This document shows positions 41,150 to 49,453 of a stretch of DNA of 64,000 nt, in pieces (positions within the stretch are counted from its first letter, which is position 1; each line of letters starts with the position of its first letter). The position numbers and the translations under genes were made by a program. Source of the DNA: OFTM10 sp964344055 (GTDB lineage: Bacteria; Actinomycetota; Acidimicrobiia; Acidimicrobiales; Aldehydirespiratoraceae); assembly GCA_964344055.1 (NCBI GenBank), contig CAYFLT010000006.1, positions 37,619 to 101,618 on the forward strand, written 5' to 3'. The notes beneath the pieces were generated by a model. It was not told where the DNA came from and did no database searches. It saw only the letters and a program-made list of their open reading frames with translations.

Positions 41150-42165
41150 GAGCCGGGACCGTGCAGCGCAGCCGCCGCGGCGACGACCTCCCGGCCGGGG
41201 CCGCCCGAGGTCGGCGATTCCGGCCGGTGCGACTCTCCCACCAGTTGTGCCGACACTGCGGCCGAGGAGTCACGAATCGCGTCGAGGTCGTAACCCCCCT
41301 CGAGAAGGGTGACGACGCGGCCTGGTGTCCCCAATCCCGCGATCGTGCCGACGAGATCGGCGATGTCCGCCGAGGTGTAGCCCAGTTCGGTGATCGGGTC
41401 GGCCCGGTGGCCGTCGTATCCGGCACTGATGAACACCCACGTGGCGCCGAACCGTTCGATGGCCGGACCGATCACCTCGTCGATTGCCGCGCGGGCCACG
41501 TCACCCGTGGCGCCGGGCGGGAGCGGGACATTGATGTTTGTGCCTTCTGCGGCACCCGCGCCGCGCTCGGTGAGTGCGCCCGTTCCGGGATAGAGCGGCG
41601 ACTGGTGAATCGACGCGTACAGGACGCGCGGGTCGGAATAGAAGATGTCCTGGGTCCCGTTGCCGTGATGGGCGTCGATGTCGACGATGGCAACCCGCTC
41701 GCCCCGATCAGCGAGCAGCGCAGCAGCGATCGCCACCGAGTTGAAGAGGCAGAAGCCCATGGATCGGTTCGGCGTCGCGTGGTGGCCCGGTGGCCGGACC
41801 ACGCAGTACGCCGAGTCGAGCTGCTGGGCGCCGGCAGCGGACTCATCGAGTCGCTCCACCGCGGTGAGGACCGAACCGGCCGCCAGCAGCGCCGCGTCGA
41901 GGCTCGCCTCGTTCATCCGGGTGTCAGGATCGAGCCGACCACCGCCCTCGGCGTCCACCGAGCGGATGTGATCGATCAGCGACGCGTCGTGGACCAGGGC
42001 GATCTCGTCGAATGACGCCCGTCGCGGCAAGGTCCGATCCAGCGCGTCCTCGATCCCGGCCTGAAGCAGACCCTCGGTGGCGGCCACGAGCCGATCGGGT
42101 CGTTCGGGGTGGCGGGATCCCGCCGAATGGGCGAGACAGCGTTCGTCGGTCACAACCAGCAGCAC
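41146..42165 (-). CDS. Histone deacetylase-family (acetoin-utilisation-like) hydrolase
   Basis: 339-residue zinc-dependent deacetylase of the class II HDAC/AcuC/acetylpolyamine type. Active-site motifs: VVRPPGHHATPNRSMGFCLF (tandem histidines), IVDIDAHHGNGTQDIFYSD (zinc ligands), FISAGYDGHRADPITELG (zinc Asp) and LEGGYDLDAI. Candidate substrates are acetylpolyamines or acetyl-lysine proteins. GTG 42165 follows a TACGCT -10 box by seven bases and gives the usual N-terminus LLVVTDERCLAHSAGSRHPE. It is divergent from the GNAT gene and co-transcribed with cca. Confidence 0.9.
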   Translation of the reverse strand: MLLVVTDERCLAHSAGSRHPERPDRLVAATEGLLQAGIEDALDRTLPRRASFDEIALVHDASLIDHIRSVDAEGGGRLDPDTRMNEASLDAALLAAGSVLTAVERLDESAAGAQQLDSAYCVVRPPGHHATPNRSMGFCLFNSVAIAAALLADRGERVAIVDIDAHHGNGTQDIFYSDPRVLYASIHQSPLYPGTGALTERGAGAAEGTNINVPLPPGATGDVARAAIDEVIGPAIERFGATWVFISAGYDGHRADPITELGYTSADIADLVGTIAGLGTPGRVVTLLEGGYDLDAIRDSSAAVSAQLVGESHRPESPTSGGPGREVVAAAAALHGPGS

Positions 42166-42172
42166 GCCGCGG

Positions 42173-42178
42173 AGCGTA
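42173..42178 (-). promoter_or_regulatory. Probable leaderless promoter -10 of the deacetylase gene
   Basis: Minus-strand TACGCT (TANNNT), seven bases before GTG 42165. Confidence 0.4.
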
Positions 42179-42197
42179 CCCCTCCACGAACACCGCG

Positions 42198-42203
42198 TAT
42201 CGT
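42198..42203 (+). promoter_or_regulatory. Probable leaderless promoter -10 of the GNAT-DUF6049-degV operon
   Basis: TATCGT (TANNNT), ten bases before ATG 42214; no ribosome-binding site seen. Confidence 0.4.
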
Positions 42204-42213
42204 GACTTCCACG

Positions 42214-42918
42214 ATGGCCCTTCACCCGTTGACGATCGGTGCGGCACGCGTGCGCGCCGGAAGCTGGCGAGGATCACCCGACCTCGCCTATCTCGTCCCG
42301 CTCACCGGCGCGGCCACGCTCACCCCTTCCACACTCGCAGACATCCGTACCCGCCTGCGCCAGAAGGGGTTCTCCTCGGTGGTCACCGCCGCGGTCGGCC
42401 CCACTGAACGCCAAATGCTCGAGGCCGACGGATTCGCCGCCCATGAGCTGCTCCACCTCCTCCGCCACGACCTCCGCGCACCCCTTCCATCCCCTCCGGG
42501 ACGCAACGTGGGGATTCGCCGAGGTCGACGACGGGAACGGGTGGAAATCCTCGCGGTCGACCATCGCACCTTCGACGACTTCTGGCGGCTCGACCCCGAG
42601 GGACTCGAGGAGGCGATCCAGGCCACACCGGTGAGCAGGTTGCGGGTCGTTCGCGACTCGGGGGTCATCGCCTACGCAGTAACCGGTCGAGCCGGCACCC
42701 AGGGCTACCTGCAACGGCTGGCCGTGGATCCGGCGGCCCAGGGTCGAGGGCTCGGGTCCGCGCTGGTGTCCGACAGCCTTCATTGGCTCCACCGACGCGG
42801 TGCCGGCACCGTCTGGGTCAACACCCAGGAAGCGAACGACGCCGCCCTGTCGCTCTACGAGAAGACCGGGTTCCGATCGGCCACCCACCAGCTCACCGTG
42901 CTCCGCCGAGATCTCTGA
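42214..42918 (+). CDS. GNAT-family N-acetyltransferase
   Basis: 234 residues. The acetyl-CoA site is QRLAVDPAAQGRGLGSALVS, followed by TVWVNTQEANDAALSLYEKT and a C-terminal GFRSATHQL, as in RimI-like acetyltransferases. The N-terminal 120 residues are less conserved (LADIRTRLRQKGFSSVVTAA). Target unknown. It is the first gene of a plus-strand cell-envelope block and overlaps the DUF6049 gene by one base (TGATG). In Mycobacterium the gene before Rv3909 is a MutT protein, so the neighbour differs. Confidence 0.82.
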   Translation: MALHPLTIGAARVRAGSWRGSPDLAYLVPLTGAATLTPSTLADIRTRLRQKGFSSVVTAAVGPTERQMLEADGFAAHELLHLLRHDLRAPLPSPPGRNVGIRRGRRRERVEILAVDHRTFDDFWRLDPEGLEEAIQATPVSRLRVVRDSGVIAYAVTGRAGTQGYLQRLAVDPAAQGRGLGSALVSDSLHWLHRRGAGTVWVNTQEANDAALSLYEKTGFRSATHQLTVLRRDL

Positions 42919-44927
42919 TGTCGCGTCTCAGTCATCGGATCTGCACGCTGGTCGCCGCCGCGGCCATCCTCGGCGCAAGCGTCGTCCTCGCCGGGACCGA
43001 ACGGGTCACCGCGCAGGTCCAGAGCGGCCGGATCGAACTGGTCGCCCAGACGGTGTGGATCGGCCCGGAGCCGGTCGTGATCGATCTGCGGGTCTCCAGT
43101 GACGCCGCCGAACAGCAGCTCGAGGTCCGAATCCACGCGCCGGTCACCCAACCCGGCTCTCTCCGCACCGCGTTCAACACGCCGCCGACCTCGAACATGA
43201 TCAGCCAGTTCACGGTGTTCAACCCCGACGAGCTGACCATCGGTGCCGGCGACGTCGTCTCCATCACCCTGCCCGACGAGGAGATCGGTCTCAGCCTCCG
43301 CAGCGAGCCCGGGGCGCTCCCGGTGGTGATCGACCTCAAAGAGGACGGCGAGATCGTCGACACTCTGGTCACGGCCCTCCTGTGGGCCGATCCCGCGGAG
43401 CGGGCGGATCGGGTCGACGTTTCCCTGTCGTTCATCGCGGATGTGCGCTCCCCACTTGCCCACGCCGTCGATCAGTCGATCGACATCGATCCGGTCGCGC
43501 TGGCGGAACGGTTCTCGGACTTCGCCGAGCGACAGCATCCGCCGGCCACCGTCGCCTTCACCCCCGAGACCCTCTCGGCGCTCCGGTCCCTCGACGGCGG
43601 AGAGGGTCTTCCCGTCATCACGACCATCGCCGAGACGCTGAACCCTCACGCACTCTTCGCCACACCTTGGGTCGACCTCGACGAAGAGGCCTGGCGTCAG
43701 GTCAACGAAGAGCGTCTCGTGCTGGACGGCTACGCCCTCGGCCACTCCGTGATCGAGGAGGAGCTCGGTCGGTCGGCCTCCACCGTGGCCCGGCTCGATC
43801 ACGACGCAACCCCCGCCACGCTCGGCCTCCTGCGCACCGCGGGGATCACCGGAGCGGTCATCGACCCCGATCAGATCAACCCGGTCGACGTATCCCGGGC
43901 GTTCGGCCAGCCCCTTCGTGTGCTCGACGAGAACGACGTGGCCCTGCCGGTCATCCCCGTGGCCACCGTCCTTCACGACCTTCTCGATCGCAACGACATC
44001 GAGCTCGCGGCCCACCAGATCTTCTTCGAGTTGGTCCTGCTCAGCGGGGTGGCCGAGACCCCCCAGGGGTTCGTCATCGATCTCGACACAGTCAATCTCC
44101 CTGCCCTGGACGCACTCCTGACCCGGTTGGGCGACGACGACCATCTCCACACCGCCATGGTCGACCAGGTGCTGTCCTTGCCCGGAGCCCGTTCCGCGGC
44201 CGGCGACCTGATCCGCACCGAACTGCTGGCCGAGGAGCCGGAGATGATCGGCGCCGATGCCACCGACCTCCGCCTCACCGAGGCCGTCGTCGATTCCTAC
44301 GAATCGATGGTGGCACCCGCCGAAGCTCCCATCGCCCCGCTTCGGACGCTCCTCTTGGCCGTGGCAGCCAGCGAGCTCGACAGTGACGGGAGGCGGGCCT
44401 ACACCAACGAGGTCTTCACCACCGTGTCGGAGGGGATCTCGGGGTTCGAGGTCCTGGAGACCAGCCGGATCACGCTTGCCTCTCGCACCGCGGAACTCCC
44501 GATCACGATTCGGAACAGCCAGCCGCTACCGATCCACGTCACGTTCACGGTGACCAGCGAGAAGCTGCGGTTCCCGGATGGCGAAGTCCGGTCGCTGCGG
44601 CTCGAGCCCGGCCTCAACGAACTGGACCTGCGGGTGGAAACCGTGGCCTCCGGCGACGCCCGCCTCACCGTCAACCTGACCTCACCCGACGGGCGGATCG
44701 ATCTCGCGACCGGCACCGTCGACATCCGCTCCACTGCAATCTCGGGACTCGGCCTGATCATCTCGGTCGTGGCGCTGGCAGTGCTCGGCGCGTGGTGGGC
44801 TCGCACGATCCTGCGTATTCGCCGCAACCGCCACGCTGCTAGCGTCGCGGCGGCCGCCAGCACTGAACACCCAGCCGGCACTGAACACCCAGCCAGCACT
44901 GAACACCCATCCGAGGAGGAACCGTGA
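42918..44927 (+). CDS. DUF6049-like secreted, membrane-anchored protein
   Basis: 669 residues. A signal peptide (LSHRICTLVAAAAILGASVV) leads to a large extracytoplasmic region (residues 30-605) of beta-rich segments, and a C-terminal helix (GLGLIISVVALAVLGAWWAR) anchors it with a basic stop-transfer. The tail has a short repeat, TEHPAGTEHPASTEHPS. Size, topology and position (after an acetyltransferase, before the kinase/SigM genes) match Rv3909/DUF6049 of Actinobacteria, which is linked genetically to MviN. I rate family membership as likely, from context. The following degV gene overlaps by four bases (GTGA). Confidence 0.72.
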   Translation: MSRLSHRICTLVAAAAILGASVVLAGTERVTAQVQSGRIELVAQTVWIGPEPVVIDLRVSSDAAEQQLEVRIHAPVTQPGSLRTAFNTPPTSNMISQFTVFNPDELTIGAGDVVSITLPDEEIGLSLRSEPGALPVVIDLKEDGEIVDTLVTALLWADPAERADRVDVSLSFIADVRSPLAHAVDQSIDIDPVALAERFSDFAERQHPPATVAFTPETLSALRSLDGGEGLPVITTIAETLNPHALFATPWVDLDEEAWRQVNEERLVLDGYALGHSVIEEELGRSASTVARLDHDATPATLGLLRTAGITGAVIDPDQINPVDVSRAFGQPLRVLDENDVALPVIPVATVLHDLLDRNDIELAAHQIFFELVLLSGVAETPQGFVIDLDTVNLPALDALLTRLGDDDHLHTAMVDQVLSLPGARSAAGDLIRTELLAEEPEMIGADATDLRLTEAVVDSYESMVAPAEAPIAPLRTLLLAVAASELDSDGRRAYTNEVFTTVSEGISGFEVLETSRITLASRTAELPITIRNSQPLPIHVTFTVTSEKLRFPDGEVRSLRLEPGLNELDLRVETVASGDARLTVNLTSPDGRIDLATGTVDIRSTAISGLGLIISVVALAVLGAWWARTILRIRRNRHAASVAAAASTEHPAGTEHPASTEHPSEEEP

Positions 44928-45757
44928 CCGTACGAATCGTCACCGACAGCGCCTGCGATCTCCGCGGCGACGAGGTCACCGAGCTCGGGATCGAAGTCGT
45001 CCCGCTTTCGATCCGATTCGGCGACGACGAATACGTCGACCGCGAGCAGCTGTCCGTCGAGGAGTTCTACCGCCTGTTGGCCGAGAGCGAGGCGCTACCG
45101 GAAACCGCGGCTCCGTCGCCAGGGCAGTTTGCCGCCGCGTTCCAACGCCAGCTGGATGCCGGCGCAACCGCCGTGGTGTGCATCAACATCTCCGCCGCGG
45201 TCTCGGCCACGATGCAGTCCGCCATCACCGCAGCGAACGAGATGGATGCCGACATCCGCGTGGTCGATTCGAAGTCGGTGACCGCCGGCCTCGGTTCGAT
45301 CGTGCTCGGCGCGGCCCGGATGGCGGCCGAGGGTGCCTCCGCGGACGACGTCGTCGCGGCCGCCGAGTCGATGAGCGACCGCACCCACGTCTTCGGCGCA
45401 CTCGACACCCTCGAGAACCTGAAGAAGGGCGGCCGGATCGGAAACGCCCAGGCGTTGCTCGGATCGATGCTGTCGATCAAACCCATCATCGACATCTCCA
45501 GCGGTGAGGTCGAGGAAGCCGGCAAGCAGCGCACGCGCAAGAAGTCCCTCGTGTGGCTGCGCGACAAGCTCGCCGAGTTCGGTCCGATCGAGAACCTGGC
45601 GATCATGCACGGAGAAGCACCCGACCTCGACGACTTCCTCTCCCTGCTCGGCGAGGTGACCGACGTGAGCGACGCTCGGGTCGAGAAGATCGGCGCGGTC
45701 GTCGGCACTCACGGAGGACCCCGCGTGATCGGTTACGCCTTCCAGGTCCCGACCTGA
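44924..45757 (+). CDS. DegV-family fatty-acid-binding protein
   Basis: 277 residues of the DegV family, which hold a fatty acid (in some species as FakB for fatty acid kinase FakA). Motifs: VRIVTDSACDLRGDEVTELG, EVVPLSIRFGDDEYVDREQL, TAAPSPGQFAAAFQRQLDAG, VVDSKSVTAGLGSIVLGAA, LDTLENLKKGGRIGNAQALL and IMHGEAPD. No FakA kinase is in the window. It sits exactly where Mycobacterium has the MurJ flippase domain of mviN, between DUF6049 and the kinase domain, so the locus has been rearranged. GTG start at 44924. Confidence 0.9.
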   Translation: MTVRIVTDSACDLRGDEVTELGIEVVPLSIRFGDDEYVDREQLSVEEFYRLLAESEALPETAAPSPGQFAAAFQRQLDAGATAVVCINISAAVSATMQSAITAANEMDADIRVVDSKSVTAGLGSIVLGAARMAAEGASADDVVAAAESMSDRTHVFGALDTLENLKKGGRIGNAQALLGSMLSIKPIIDISSGEVEEAGKQRTRKKSLVWLRDKLAEFGPIENLAIMHGEAPDLDDFLSLLGEVTDVSDARVEKIGAVVGTHGGPRVIGYAFQVPT

Positions 45758-47295
45758 TCCCGGCCGCCCCCGGCCAGCAGCTCGGCCGGCGCTACACCCT
45801 CGTACAGCGGCGGGCCGCGGGCGCGACCGCAACGGTCTGGGAGGCCCACGACGACTTCCTCGAGCGCCGGGTGGCGGTGAAGATCCTCCATCCTCATCTG
45901 GCTGATGACGCCGCCCTCGCCGAACGGTTCGCCGACGAGGCCAGGGCGGCAGCCGCGGTGAGTCACCCCTCGCTGGTCGCGGTCTTCGACACGATCGCCG
46001 GGCCGCCACCCGCGATCGTGATGGAGTGGGTCGGCGGGAGCGACCTTCGGGAGCGACTCGATCGCGGACCGATGTCCGCCACTGACGTCGTCCATCTCGG
46101 CGCCGAAGTATGTGAGGGTCTCACCGCGCTCCACCAGGCCGGCCTCGTCCATCGCGACGTGAAACCCGCCAACATCCTCCTGTGCGAGGACGGCAGCCCG
46201 AAGCTCGCCGACTTCGGCATCGCCACGGCCCACGCCGGTGACCGCACCGCCACCGGCATCGTGCTCGGAACCGCGAAATACCTCTCGCCCGAGCAGGTAC
46301 AGGGCGGCGGGATCGGCCCCCCGACCGACATCTACGCGCTGGCCTGCGTCTTGTACGAAGCGCTCGCAGGCGAGGCTCCCTTCGTGCGTGACGGCGACCT
46401 CCCGACGGCTCTCGCCAGGATCGAGTCGGACCCGGTCGACCTGGATCTCCGGCCCATCGCCGCTCCCGCAGGGGTCCGCGCCGCGATCATGACCGGACTC
46501 CGCCGCGATGCCGGGCTGCGTTGGCCCAGTGCTGGCGCATTCGCCGCTGCACTTCGACACGGCGACCAGGCCCGGGCCGCTCCCCTCCCCCGTCCGGTTC
46601 CACCAGCCATCGCCAGACCAACCACCGCCACACCAACCACCGCCACACCAACCACCGCCACACCGGCCAACGCCACACCAACCACCGCCACACCAACCCC
46701 CATGCCGCCCGCGGCCGGGTCGGGGCCACGACCGGTGCGCAGACGACGACGGCGCTGGCCGCGGCTGGTTGCTCTGCTCGTGGCCGGCGCGATCGGGTGG
46801 CTCGGATGGGCGCTGATCACCGGCAATCCCGACCAGCTCCCCGTCGACAGGCTCGGCTCCTCACCGCCAGAGGTACAGAGTGTCACCGCGTTCGATCCGG
46901 AGGGCACCGGCACCCCCGGCGAGCACGACGATCTGGTCAGGTTCGCGGTCGACGGCGATCCCACCACCGCTTGGCACACGGAGCGCTACCGCTCGCGCGA
47001 CCTCGGCACGAAGTCAGGCGTCGGGCTGCTGATCGAGCTCGAGGCGAAAGCGCGGGTGGACACAGTGGAGATCCGCACCGACGCCACCGGATGGGCCGCC
47101 GAGATCATGGTCACCAACGAGGCCGGGCTCGACCGGGCGTCCTTCGGACCAGCCCGAGCCAGTGGTACCGATCTCGATCCGGTCGCCGTCTTCGAGGTGG
47201 ACGCCGAGGGGCGTTTCGTCCTCGTCTGGATCACCCATCTCGGGGCCGGCCCCCTGCCGGTGCGGCTCCACGTCGACGAGGTGGTCATCCGCTGA
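45754..47295 (+). CDS. Membrane Ser/Thr protein kinase with MviN-like extracellular domain
   Basis: About 513 residues. Kinase domain (15-270): ATP-binding lysine in RRVAVKILHPHL, catalytic loop LVHRDVKPANILL, DFG in KLADFGIATAHAG, and GTAKYLSPEQV. All key residues are present, so it should be active. A Pro/Thr repeat (TTATP units, DNA 46615-46705), an arginine-rich patch and one helix (LVALLVAGAIGWLGWAL) follow. The ectodomain (FAVDGDPTTAWHTERYRSRD, SGVGLLIELEAKARVDTVEI) resembles the C-terminal domain of mycobacterial MviN. No ATG/GTG/TTG fits: the frame seems to begin at CTG 45754, which overlaps the DegV stop. Confidence 0.82.
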   Translation: MIPAAPGQQLGRRYTLVQRRAAGATATVWEAHDDFLERRVAVKILHPHLADDAALAERFADEARAAAAVSHPSLVAVFDTIAGPPPAIVMEWVGGSDLRERLDRGPMSATDVVHLGAEVCEGLTALHQAGLVHRDVKPANILLCEDGSPKLADFGIATAHAGDRTATGIVLGTAKYLSPEQVQGGGIGPPTDIYALACVLYEALAGEAPFVRDGDLPTALARIESDPVDLDLRPIAAPAGVRAAIMTGLRRDAGLRWPSAGAFAAALRHGDQARAAPLPRPVPPAIARPTTATPTTATPTTATPANATPTTATPTPMPPAAGSGPRPVRRRRRRWPRLVALLVAGAIGWLGWALITGNPDQLPVDRLGSSPPEVQSVTAFDPEGTGTPGEHDDLVRFAVDGDPTTAWHTERYRSRDLGTKSGVGLLIELEAKARVDTVEIRTDATGWAAEIMVTNEAGLDRASFGPARASGTDLDPVAVFEVDAEGRFVLVWITHLGAGPLPVRLHVDEVVIR

Positions 47296-47322
47296 ATCAC
47301 GATCCGGGCGACCCGGCCACAG

Positions 47323-47328
47323 TAGTTT
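47323..47328 (+). promoter_or_regulatory. Probable leaderless promoter -10 of the sigma factor gene
   Basis: TAGTTT (TANNNT) lies seven bases before position 47336, where the sigma-factor frame has an ATC. The spacing matches the other leaderless genes of the window and argues for a start at or near that codon. Confidence 0.35.
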
Positions 47329-47335
47329 CGACGCC

Positions 47336-47923
47336 ATCGCGGACCCCGTCGACGATGCAACGCTGATCGAAGCGGCCCAGGCGGGGGACCAACGCGCGCT
47401 CGACGATCTGCTGCGGAATCACCAGGGTCGGATCTACGCGATCTGTCGTCGTCTCGCGGGCAACGACGCCGATGCGCTGGACGCCACCCAGGAGGCGATG
47501 ATCGCCATCGTGAAGGGGCTGGCTCGGTTCGACGGCCGGGCCAGCTTCTCCACCTGGTCCTACCGCGTCGCCACCAACGCCTGTCTCGACGAACTTCGTC
47601 GTCGCGGTCGCCGCGCCGATCCGGGCCTCCCCGACTACGAGCACGCCGACGACGCCTACATCGCCGGCTCCACCCCTCGCGACCCGGCGGAGACGGTCAG
47701 TGCCGCCGTCGATGTCGACTCCGGACTCCGCCTGATACCCGATGAGTTCCGCGCCGCGGTCGTGCTCCGGGACGTAGCCGGACTCGACTATGCCGAGATC
47801 GCGGCCGTTCTCGACATCGCGCCCGGCACCGTCCGATCCCGCATCGCCCGCGGTAGAGCCCGGCTCGCCGACGTGTTGGCCGGGAACCAAACCGACCCCG
47901 ACCAACGTCAGAGTCCTAGATGA
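47336..47923 (+). CDS. SigM-like ECF sigma factor
   Basis: About 195 residues. Region 2: ATLIEAAQAGDQRALDDLL, ALDATQEAMIAIVKGLARFD and ASFSTWSYRVATNACLDELR (core binding and -10 recognition). Region 4: LRLIPDEFRAAVVLRDVAGL then EIAAVLDIAPGTVRSRIARG (-35 recognition). ECF factors direct RNA polymerase to stress genes and are held by a membrane anti-sigma factor; the next gene overlaps by four bases and fits. In Mycobacterium sigM lies here, before trxB. No usual start codon is found: ATC 47336, at the right distance from the -10, would give IADPVDDATLIEAA; a base error for ATG is possible. Confidence 0.82.
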   Translation: MADPVDDATLIEAAQAGDQRALDDLLRNHQGRIYAICRRLAGNDADALDATQEAMIAIVKGLARFDGRASFSTWSYRVATNACLDELRRRGRRADPGLPDYEHADDAYIAGSTPRDPAETVSAAVDVDSGLRLIPDEFRAAVVLRDVAGLDYAEIAAVLDIAPGTVRSRIARGRARLADVLAGNQTDPDQRQSPR

Positions 47924-48912
47924 ACGACGTGTCCCCCTCCGACGACGAGCTCGTCTCGTCCTACCTCGATAGCGAGGCGACCCCCGACGAGGTCGCACGC
48001 GTCGAGTCGGACCCGGGCCTCCTGGCTCGGGCCGAGGAAATGCGCGCCGCGATCGAACTCACCGCCACCCCCGTTCGGGTCCCGGAGCTGGATCTCGCAC
48101 GAATTCGTGCCACCGCCGTAGCCGCGAGCAACACCTCCGGAGCGGTCCGGGATCTCCGCGCGGCGGCCGCCGACAAGCAGCGGCGCCAACAGCGCGCCGG
48201 CCGGGTACTCGCGGTCGCCGCCGCGTTCGTCCTCCTCGGTGTGGCGGTCACTGCGCTGCGTTCGATCGATCGGGGCGACGACGACCGGAGCGAAACCGTG
48301 GCCGACTTCGCCGGCGACGATGCCGGGGACGACGGAGGCGACGGCGAGGACGACTCGTTCAACGCGATGGGCGCGGCCGCCGATGACGACATGGCCAGTG
48401 GCGACGACGGCGGTGACAGTGGCGACGACGGGGACGACGCGGCATTCGACGCGGAGATCGCGCCGGCCGACACCGAGGCGGGAGACGCACCCGAAGAGGA
48501 CGTATCCGAGGGCGACCACGACTCGGGTGCCAGCGGGGACAGCGCCGCCCTCGAGGAGATCCGGCTCTTCGAACCGGACGCCACCTTCGATCCGCTCCCC
48601 GCAGTTCTCGACCCGGTCGGCTCACCCACCGAGCTCGTCGACCAGGTGACCCGCACCGCGACGGCCTACCTCGCCGACGGTGACGCCGAGTTCAGCGAGG
48701 TCGACGATCCCCTCGACGTGGAGTGTGGCCCGGTACTGCTCGACGCCCTGCTCGGCGGTGGATTCACCGACGCCGACATCGCCACCGTCTTGCTCGGCGA
48801 TGCGACCATCGTCGTGGCCGTCGCGGTCGACACGGACGGCCTGTACTGGCTGATCTCGGTCGATCCGGGCAAGTGCACGGACCTACAGGTCGAGCTGCTC
48901 GATCTCGGCTGA
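47920..48912 (+). CDS. Probable anti-sigma factor with acidic extracellular linker
   Basis: 330 residues with one membrane helix (about 95-113, VLAVAAAFVLLGVAVTALRS). The N-terminal ~90 residues are cytoplasmic (SPSDDELVSSYLDSEATPDE, ARAEEMRAAIELTA), the usual sigma-binding end; the zinc HxxxCxxC motif of ZAS proteins is absent. Outside the membrane is an aspartate/glycine-rich linker of about 90 residues (for example SGDDGGDSGDDGDDAAF), then a domain with two cysteines (VECGPVLLDALLGGGF, DPGKCTDLQVELL). The four-base ATGA overlap with the sigma gene, as with RsmA after SigM in Mycobacterium, supports the call. Confidence 0.75.
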   Translation: MNDVSPSDDELVSSYLDSEATPDEVARVESDPGLLARAEEMRAAIELTATPVRVPELDLARIRATAVAASNTSGAVRDLRAAAADKQRRQQRAGRVLAVAAAFVLLGVAVTALRSIDRGDDDRSETVADFAGDDAGDDGGDGEDDSFNAMGAAADDDMASGDDGGDSGDDGDDAAFDAEIAPADTEAGDAPEEDVSEGDHDSGASGDSAALEEIRLFEPDATFDPLPAVLDPVGSPTELVDQVTRTATAYLADGDAEFSEVDDPLDVECGPVLLDALLGGGFTDADIATVLLGDATIVVAVAVDTDGLYWLISVDPGKCTDLQVELLDLG

Positions 48913-48959
48913 ACCATCTTTCGGTTTCGGCCGAGCCGGAGGCGCCGCGTGCTTGCGGA

Positions 48960-48965
48960 TAGGCT
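48960..48965 (+). promoter_or_regulatory. Probable leaderless promoter -10 of the 48974 membrane-protein gene
   Basis: TAGGCT (TANNNT), eight bases before ATG 48974. Confidence 0.4.
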
Positions 48966-48973
48966 CCCCGCCC

Positions 48974-49414
48974 ATGGCGCGAGAGCACGACACCCCGGCC
49001 TCCCCGACACCGTCGACCTCCGAGGACACCGACTGGGCGGGCGAACAGGCCGACAAGATCGTCGACCTCGTCGACCGGATCAAGAACGCCACCACCGACA
49101 AGGCAATCATCACGCTCCGGGCGATCGTGTTCGGCCTCGTCATCTTCGTGCTGGTGCTGGCATCGATCGTGTTGCTGATCGTCACCTCGGTCCGAGTTGC
49201 CGACGCATACCTCCCGATCGGTGACGGTGTGGGCGACGCCTCCTGGGCTGCTCACCTCTTCGTCGGCGGGCTCGTCACGATCCTCGGCCTCGGTGCCTGG
49301 GGATCCCGACGGGGCGAGGGAATGCCACCGAAGCCGTTGGTGTTGGCGCTGGTGTTCGACGTCGCGATCGTGTTGGCCGTGGTCTTCTACGGCGTTCTCC
49401 GTGCCGTCACCTGA
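48974..49414 (+). CDS. Three-helix membrane protein of unknown function
   Basis: 146 residues. An acidic N-terminus (EDTDWAGEQADKIVDLVDRI) is followed by three predicted membrane helices at about 48-73 (LRAIVFGLVIFVLVLASIVL), 93-110 and 121-143. No family is recognised. It lies between the anti-sigma gene and trxB, which begins 40 bp later. ATG 48974 is chosen over TTG 48953 because a TAGGCT -10 box lies eight bases before it. Probably the start of a transcript that continues into trxB. Confidence 0.65.
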   Translation: MAREHDTPASPTPSTSEDTDWAGEQADKIVDLVDRIKNATTDKAIITLRAIVFGLVIFVLVLASIVLLIVTSVRVADAYLPIGDGVGDASWAAHLFVGGLVTILGLGAWGSRRGEGMPPKPLVLALVFDVAIVLAVVFYGVLRAVT

Positions 49415-49453
49415 CTTCTCTCCCACAACCCGAACCTCCAGAGGACTCACACC

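Noticed and set aside
45553..45753. A GTG start for the kinase at 45553
   Set aside because: The first 67 residues would be Arg-rich nonsense overlapping DegV by 205 bases, typical of an out-of-frame reading of a GC-rich gene.
46615..46705. Short repeats in 46.6 kb that might be a CRISPR or VNTR
   Set aside because: They encode the Pro/Thr linker of the kinase in frame, with no spacers of unique sequence.
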